Part shown: positions 60,320 to 64,000 of the stretch, piece by piece
How positions within the stretch are numbered: the stretch's first letter is position 1
Layout: each line of letters begins with the position of its first letter
The notes under the pieces: generated by a model
Database searches by the model: none
The model's input: only the letters and a program-made list of their open reading frames with translations
What the model was told of the DNA's origin: nothing
Program-made: the position numbers and the translations under genes
Source of the DNA: Pseudomonadota bacterium
Lineage (GTDB): Bacteria > Pseudomonadota > Alphaproteobacteria > Rhizobiales > Aestuariivirgaceae
Assembly: GCA_020161855.1 (NCBI GenBank)
Contig: JAIUNJ010000005.1
Location: 152,787 to 216,786 of the forward strand
Reading direction: 5' to 3'
DNA: 64,000 bases

Positions 60320-61852
60320 CTACATCACCGCGCCGATGTACCAGGGCACATATTCATTCTCGCCATAGCCATTGGCTTCCGACTTGGTCTGCTGCCCGGA
60401 CGCGGTCTTGAGGATCTTGTCGAAGATCTCCTGGCCCTTCTGCTCCAGCGGCACGCCTTCCACCACGTCGCCGCAGTTGATGTCCATGTCATCGATCATG
60501 CGGTTGTAGATGTCGGTGTTGGTGGCGAGCTTGATCGAGGGACAGGGCTTGTTGCCATAGGCCGAGCCGCGCCCGGTGGTGAAGCACATGACATTGGCGC
60601 CGCCGGCCACCTGGCCCGTGGCTCCCACCGGGTCATAGCCTGGCGTATCCATGAAGACGAAGCCCTTGGCCGTCACCGGTTCGGCATAGTTGTAGACCGC
60701 CTGCATCGTGGTGGTGCCGCCCTTGGCGGCCGCTCCCAGCGATTTTTCCAGGATGGTGGTGAGGCCGCCCAGCTTGTTGCCGGGGGAGGGGTTGTTGTTC
60801 ATCTCCATGTTGTTGCGGCGGGTATAGTCTTCCCACCACTTGATGATGGAGACGAGCTTTTCGCCCACCTCCTTGCTGGCCGCCCGGCGCGTGAGAAGGT
60901 GTTCGGCGCCGTAGATTTCCGGCGTTTCCGAAAGAATGGCTGTGCCGCCGTGGCGCACGAGAAGATCGACAGCGGCACCGAGGGAAGGATTGGCCGTGAT
61001 GCCCGAATAGCCATCGGAGCCGCCGCATTGCAGGGCCAGCACCAGATCGGAGGCAAGGCAGGTCTCGCGCTTCACGTTGTTCACGTGCGGCAGCATCTCG
61101 TGCACGGCAGCAACGCCTGCGGCCACCGTCTTCTTGGTGCCGCCGGTTTCCTGGATGGTCATGGTACGGAAGAGATCGCTCTCCTCCACCTTGTAGGCTT
61201 CCTTGAAGCGCGGAATCTGGAAGCCCTCGCAGCCGAGGCCCACCATCATCACGCCACCCATGTTGGGGTTCGTGGCATAGCCCCAGGCAGTACGCTTGAA
61301 GGTGTCGAAGATCACGCCGCGATAGTCGATGACGCAGCCATTGTCCTGGGTCAGCGCCACCACGCCATCGATGTTGGGATAATTGGCAAGGATGCCCGAG
61401 CGCTCGATCTCCTTGGCGATGTGGGAGGCCACCGTCGCCGAGCAGTTCACGCTGGTCATGATGCCGATGTAGTTGCGCGTGCCGACCTTGCCGTTCTTGC
61501 GGCGGTAGCCCTCGAAGGTGGCGCGCTCCGCCGCAGGCAGCAGCGGCTCGGTCTTGGCATCCTTGGAGAAGGCATAGTCGTGGCTGAGCTCGCCCATCAC
61601 CACGTTGTGCTCATGTACCCAGTCGCCGGTCTTGATGTCGGATTTGGCGAAGCCGATGATCTGGCCGAACTTGCGGATGGGTTGGCCCTCCGCGATGGGC
61701 GTGTTGGCCACCTTGTGGCCGCGCATGATGCGGGCCTGCGTGGTGAGGCCGGCCACCGATTCGCCCTTCTCGATGATGCGCGTGGCCACCAGGATATTGT
61801 CGATGGCATGCAGGCGGAGCGTGGGAGGGGCTTGTGTCGTGGCTTTGTCCAT
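60320..61852 (-). CDS. Altronate dehydratase-family (UxaA-like) sugar-acid dehydratase
   Basis: 510 residues. An N-terminal SAF domain (LHAIDNILVATRIIEKGE, VANTPIAEGQPIRKFGQIIG, HEHNVVMG, about 10-85) is followed by the UxaA/GarD catalytic domain (GTRNYIGIMTSVNCSATV, GCEGFQIPRF, LALQCGGSDGYSGITANP, FMDTPGYDPVGATGQVAGGANV). It dehydrates aldonic acids such as altronate. Its neighbour pair, aldo-keto reductase and amidohydrolase, suggests an L-fuconate-like substrate instead. Divergent from them across an 81-base gap holding a 16-bp palindrome. Confidence 0.85.
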   Translation of the reverse strand: MDKATTQAPPTLRLHAIDNILVATRIIEKGESVAGLTTQARIMRGHKVANTPIAEGQPIRKFGQIIGFAKSDIKTGDWVHEHNVVMGELSHDYAFSKDAKTEPLLPAAERATFEGYRRKNGKVGTRNYIGIMTSVNCSATVASHIAKEIERSGILANYPNIDGVVALTQDNGCVIDYRGVIFDTFKRTAWGYATNPNMGGVMMVGLGCEGFQIPRFKEAYKVEESDLFRTMTIQETGGTKKTVAAGVAAVHEMLPHVNNVKRETCLASDLVLALQCGGSDGYSGITANPSLGAAVDLLVRHGGTAILSETPEIYGAEHLLTRRAASKEVGEKLVSIIKWWEDYTRRNNMEMNNNPSPGNKLGGLTTILEKSLGAAAKGGTTTMQAVYNYAEPVTAKGFVFMDTPGYDPVGATGQVAGGANVMCFTTGRGSAYGNKPCPSIKLATNTDIYNRMIDDMDINCGDVVEGVPLEQKGQEIFDKILKTASGQQTKSEANGYGENEYVPWYIGAVM

Positions 61853-61868
61853 GGTCAGGTACAGCTCA

Positions 61869-61884
61869 AACTGTTATAACAGTT
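61869..61884. promoter_or_regulatory. Perfect 16-bp palindrome between the dehydratase and aldo-keto reductase genes
   Basis: AACTGTTATAACAGTT, a perfect palindrome lying 17 bases upstream of the dehydratase start and 50 bases upstream of the reductase. Its TGT-N4-ACA core fits GntR-family operators (FadR-like layout) in a general way. It likely controls both divergent transcripts. The repressor gene is not in the window. Confidence 0.65.
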
Positions 61885-61933
61885 ACATAGACCCCAAAAC
61901 GGATAAAGACAACACGGGTTTCGGGAGGCCAGG

Positions 61934-62962
61934 TTGAAAAAGCGTCACTTCAAGGCGCCGTCGGGTGCCGCGATCAGTTTCACGGAGCTGGGTTTTGGTG
62001 CGGCTCCCATTGCAAATCTTTACCGGCCCGTGTCCGACAAGGATGCCGATGCCACGCTGGATGCGGCGTGGAAGGCAGGCCTGCGGTACTACGACACAGC
62101 CCCCTTCTATGGCCTCGGCCTGTCGGAAACGCGCCTGAACCGCTTCCTGCGCGGCAAGAAGCGTTCAGACTATGTGATCTCCACCAAGGTGGGGCGCCTG
62201 ATCAGCGTCTGCAAGCCCGCGGAGCGCGCCGGCATCGGCAAGTTCTTCGACACGCCGACGCGCAAGGAGCAGTTCGACTATACCCATGACGGCATCATGC
62301 GTTCGCTCGAATTCTCGCTCGAGCGTCTCGGCCTTGATGCCATCGACGTGCTGCTCGTCCACGACATCGACGTCTTCACCCACGGCTCGGAAGCGGTGCG
62401 CGATGCCCATGTCAAAACCCTGCTGGCCTCGGGCTACAAGGCGCTTCTCAAGCTGCGCGAGCAGGGTGTGATCAAGGCCTTCGGTGCCGGCCTCAATGAA
62501 TGGCAGGTGGCCGAGACGCTGGCGCGCGCCGGCGATTTCGATGTCTTCCTGCTCGCCGGCCGCTACACGCTTCTGGAACATGAAGCGCCGCTCAATTCCT
62601 TCCTGCCGCTTTGCGAGGAGCGCGGCATCGGCATCATCCTCGGCGGCCCCTATAATTCCGGCATTCTCGCTTCGGGTGCCAGGCCCGGCGCCACATACAA
62701 TTATGAGCCCGCCCCTAAGCCCATCCTCGAGCGCGTGAAGAAGATCGAGGCGGTGTGCAAGGCCCACAAGGTCAAGCTGGCGGAAGCGGCGCTGCGCTTC
62801 CCGCTCGGCCATCCCGCCGTCATCTCGGTCATTCCGGGTGCGGTCGGCGCGCAGCAGGTGGCCCTCAACGTCAAGACCATGGGCGCCAAACTGCCCAAGG
62901 CCTTCTGGAAAGATCTCAAGGCCGCAGGCCTCATCGACGAACGTGCACCGGTGCCCAAATGA
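61934..62962 (+). CDS. Aldo-keto reductase, aldose 1-dehydrogenase (L-fucose dehydrogenase) type
   Basis: 342 residues. TIM-barrel motifs of the AKR superfamily: FTELGFGAAPIANLYRP, AGLRYYDTAPFYGLGLSETR (Asp/Tyr of the tetrad), YVISTKVGRL (Lys), DVLLVHDIDVF (His), with FPLGHPAVISVIPGAV at the C-terminus. This branch includes D-threo-aldose 1-dehydrogenase/L-fucose dehydrogenase and pyridoxal 4-dehydrogenase, which oxidise C1 or the aldehyde. Starts with TTG 61934 preceded by GGGAGG. The amidohydrolase gene overlaps its stop by 4 bases. The L-fucose assignment is inferred from context. Confidence 0.85.
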   Translation: MKKRHFKAPSGAAISFTELGFGAAPIANLYRPVSDKDADATLDAAWKAGLRYYDTAPFYGLGLSETRLNRFLRGKKRSDYVISTKVGRLISVCKPAERAGIGKFFDTPTRKEQFDYTHDGIMRSLEFSLERLGLDAIDVLLVHDIDVFTHGSEAVRDAHVKTLLASGYKALLKLREQGVIKAFGAGLNEWQVAETLARAGDFDVFLLAGRYTLLEHEAPLNSFLPLCEERGIGIILGGPYNSGILASGARPGATYNYEPAPKPILERVKKIEAVCKAHKVKLAEAALRFPLGHPAVISVIPGAVGAQQVALNVKTMGAKLPKAFWKDLKAAGLIDERAPVPK

Positions 62963-63780
62963 AAATCGACTCGCATCAACATTTCTGGTCACCCGTCCGT
63001 GGCGACTATGGCTGGATGGACAGTGCCGGGGCCGCACCCTTGCGCAAGCCCGTGGCGCCAAAGGACATGATCCCGCATCTCAGGGCGCAGGGCATCGACA
63101 GGACCGTGCTGGTGCAGGCCGCGCCCACCGTCTACGAAACCGAATACATGCTCGGCCTTGCCGACGCGACGGACTTCATCGCCAAGGTGGTGGGCTGGGT
63201 CGATTTCGAGAAGCGCGAGGATCTGGCGCATATGCAGCGCTTCGCCAGGCATCCGAAATTTGCCGGCGTGCGGCCGATGATCCAGGACCTGCCGGATGCC
63301 GAGTGGATGCACCGCAAGGATGTGCAGTGGGCCTTCGCGGCCATCGTCGATCTCGACATCACCTTCGATGCACTGGGCTATCCCATCCATCTCGATCCCT
63401 TCCAGCGCCTGTTCGATGCCTATCCGAAAATGCGGATCGTGATCGATCACTGCATGAAGCCGGTGATCCGCGAGGACAGGTTCGATGACTGGGCGGCGAA
63501 GATCGCCCGCATCGCCAAGACAACGCCGGCCTTCTGCAAGCTCTCGGGCATCGCAACGGAAGCAAGGCCGGGCTGGACGGTGGAAACACTCAAGCCCTAT
63601 GCCCGCCATGTGATCGACAGCTTCGGCCCGGCCCGCGTCATGTGGGGCTCGGACTGGCCGGTGCTGGAACTCAACGGCAGCTATGGCAGCTGGCATGAGG
63701 CCGCGACGGCAATCGTCACGCCGGCGGAATCGGCCCAGATCTTCGGCGGCACGGCAGCGAAGTTTTACCGGATCGGGTGA
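62959..63780 (+). CDS. Amidohydrolase-family lactonase (L-fuconolactonase/COG3618 type)
   Basis: 273 residues. The metal motif is KIDSHQHFW at the N-terminus, with VLVQAAPTVYETEYML, VGWVDFEK, GVRPMIQDLPD, VIDHCMKP and WGSDWPVLELNG completing the COG3618 (amidohydrolase 2) pattern that includes L-fuconolactonase, L-rhamnono-lactonase and 2-pyrone-4,6-dicarboxylate hydrolase. It would open the lactone made by the reductase encoded just upstream. ATG 62959 overlaps the reductase stop (ATGA). Frame upstream of this point is only the reductase gene read in another frame. Confidence 0.87.
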   Translation: MKIDSHQHFWSPVRGDYGWMDSAGAAPLRKPVAPKDMIPHLRAQGIDRTVLVQAAPTVYETEYMLGLADATDFIAKVVGWVDFEKREDLAHMQRFARHPKFAGVRPMIQDLPDAEWMHRKDVQWAFAAIVDLDITFDALGYPIHLDPFQRLFDAYPKMRIVIDHCMKPVIREDRFDDWAAKIARIAKTTPAFCKLSGIATEARPGWTVETLKPYARHVIDSFGPARVMWGSDWPVLELNGSYGSWHEAATAIVTPAESAQIFGGTAAKFYRIG

Positions 63781-63835
63781 CCCCGTCCGCTCTCGCGCGG
63801 CTACGGCGCGGCCGATCCATGTTCCATATTTGTTC

Positions 63836-63864
63836 TTGACATTGTTCCTATGCTGGACTAGGTG
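63836..63864 (+). promoter_or_regulatory. Strong sigma-70-like promoter at the right edge
   Basis: TTGACA (63836-63841) matches the -35 consensus exactly. With a 17-base spacer a TAGGTG follows, or CTAGGT with 16, so the -10 is weaker. The predicted transcription start is near 63870. No coding frame begins in the following 130 bases. Confidence 0.5.
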
Positions 63865-63867
63865 GGA

Positions 63868-64000
63868 GAGGCACCCTGCCACTGGGGTCCGGTTCATGAC
63901 GGTGAACCCGGGCGGCAGGGAGCGGCGGGTCCGCGCGCAGGCATGAACGTGCTGTTCTGCTCCCGGACTCCTGGACTAGCCCCGGCGGGCCACTACGAGC
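63868..64000 (+). ncRNA. Putative structured RNA or 5' leader, cut by window end
   Basis: Downstream of the TTGACA promoter the sequence is rich in pairing. CCCTGCC (63874-63880) with GGCAGGG (63914-63920); GGTTCA (63891-63896) with TGAACC (63903-63908); and alternatively GGGGTCCGG (63884-63892) with CCGGACTCC (63963-63971) and GGGAGC (63918-63923) with GCTCCC (63959-63964). The two sets partly exclude each other. No match to tRNA, SRP RNA, RNase P or a riboswitch I know was found; 6S RNA is possible in outline only. It may also be an attenuator of a gene beyond the window. Confidence 0.35.

Noticed and set aside
60899-61879. 326-codon plus-strand open frame, rich in His/Ala/Val
   Set aside because: Antisense to the altronate-dehydratase-family gene; no motif or ribosome-binding site.
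63868-64000. Signal recognition particle RNA (ffs) at the right edge
   Set aside because: The conserved GGTCAGG...GGAAGG-AGCAGCC block is not present; only a superficial AGGGAGCGGC resemblance was seen.

Overview
The window looks like chromosome of a high-GC alphaproteobacterium, most likely of the order Hyphomicrobiales (Rhizobiales). Grounds: the rnd-lptC-lptA-lptB-rpoN-ptsN block with Hsp20 and DUF1150 beside it, a RegB/RegA redox two-component pair, MmcB, an NDUFA9-like complex I protein, an intracellular PhaZ-type depolymerase and a complete Entner-Doudoroff operon. No rRNA or species marker is present, so the genus is not assigned. Coding density is high; the longest stretch without a gene is about 220 bases, at the right edge. 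No insertion sequence, phage gene or CRISPR array was seen.

Layout. 1-2 kb: tail of a Tad/Flp pilus locus (short CpaC-N-domain protein, two TadE/TadG-like pseudopilins). 2-4.4 kb: DMT exporter and aldehyde dehydrogenase. 4.4-7.5 kb: tightly overlapped minus-strand operon glk-pncA-FAH hydrolase-DMT exporter. 7.6-9.9 kb: prfC and a DUF599 membrane protein. 9.9-15.6 kb: Entner-Doudoroff operon zwf-pgl-edd-eda, with a fructokinase-like gene transcribed away from it across an intergenic operator-like palindrome. 15.6-18.1 kb: HrpB helicase. 18-27 kb: nucleoside uptake and salvage (BMP-type ABC importer, cdd, punA, deoA, deoB), interrupted by one small secreted protein on the other strand.

27-32.8 kb: Hsp20, DUF1150, ptsN, rpoN, lptB, lptA, lptC and an RNase D-like exonuclease, then tRNA-Leu(CAG). 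The usual hpf gene between rpoN and ptsN is missing. 32.8-38.2 kb: GNAT, NDUFA9-like protein, uppP, GST, queG, an epimerase-like protein. 38.2-39 kb: a yybP-ykoY manganese riboswitch followed by mntP. 39-43.2 kb: PBP1A and the divergent regB-regA pair. 43.2-44.6 kb: an alpha/beta hydrolase and infC.

44.65-51 kb is the most accessory-looking part: an ABC exporter, a two-domain methyltransferase/P-loop protein, a sulfotransferase, a second inverted copy of the methyltransferase/P-loop protein whose P-loop is lost, and an aminoglycoside-phosphotransferase-fold kinase. Sampled stretches have lower GC than the flanks. I read it as a candidate system for decorating and exporting a surface lipid or glycan (methyl, sulfate and phosphate groups); this is inference.

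51-57 kb: an operon of alpha-hydroxy-acid oxidase, a small Cys-motif protein and an FAH hydrolase, next to a DctP-type TRAP transporter whose binding protein and membrane subunits are convergent. 57-60.3 kb: mmcB, a YgjP-like metalloprotease, PhaZ and SCO1. 60.3-63.8 kb: altronate-dehydratase-family enzyme divergent from an aldo-keto reductase and an amidohydrolase across a perfect 16-bp palindrome, a layout that fits non-phosphorylating L-fucose (or similar deoxy-sugar) oxidation. Its last step, catalysed by an FAH hydrolase, would give pyruvate and L-lactate, which ties it to the FAH-lactate oxidase operon 8 kb away. The right edge (63836-64000) holds a strong TTGACA promoter followed by self-complementary sequence, probably a structured RNA or leader cut by the window end.
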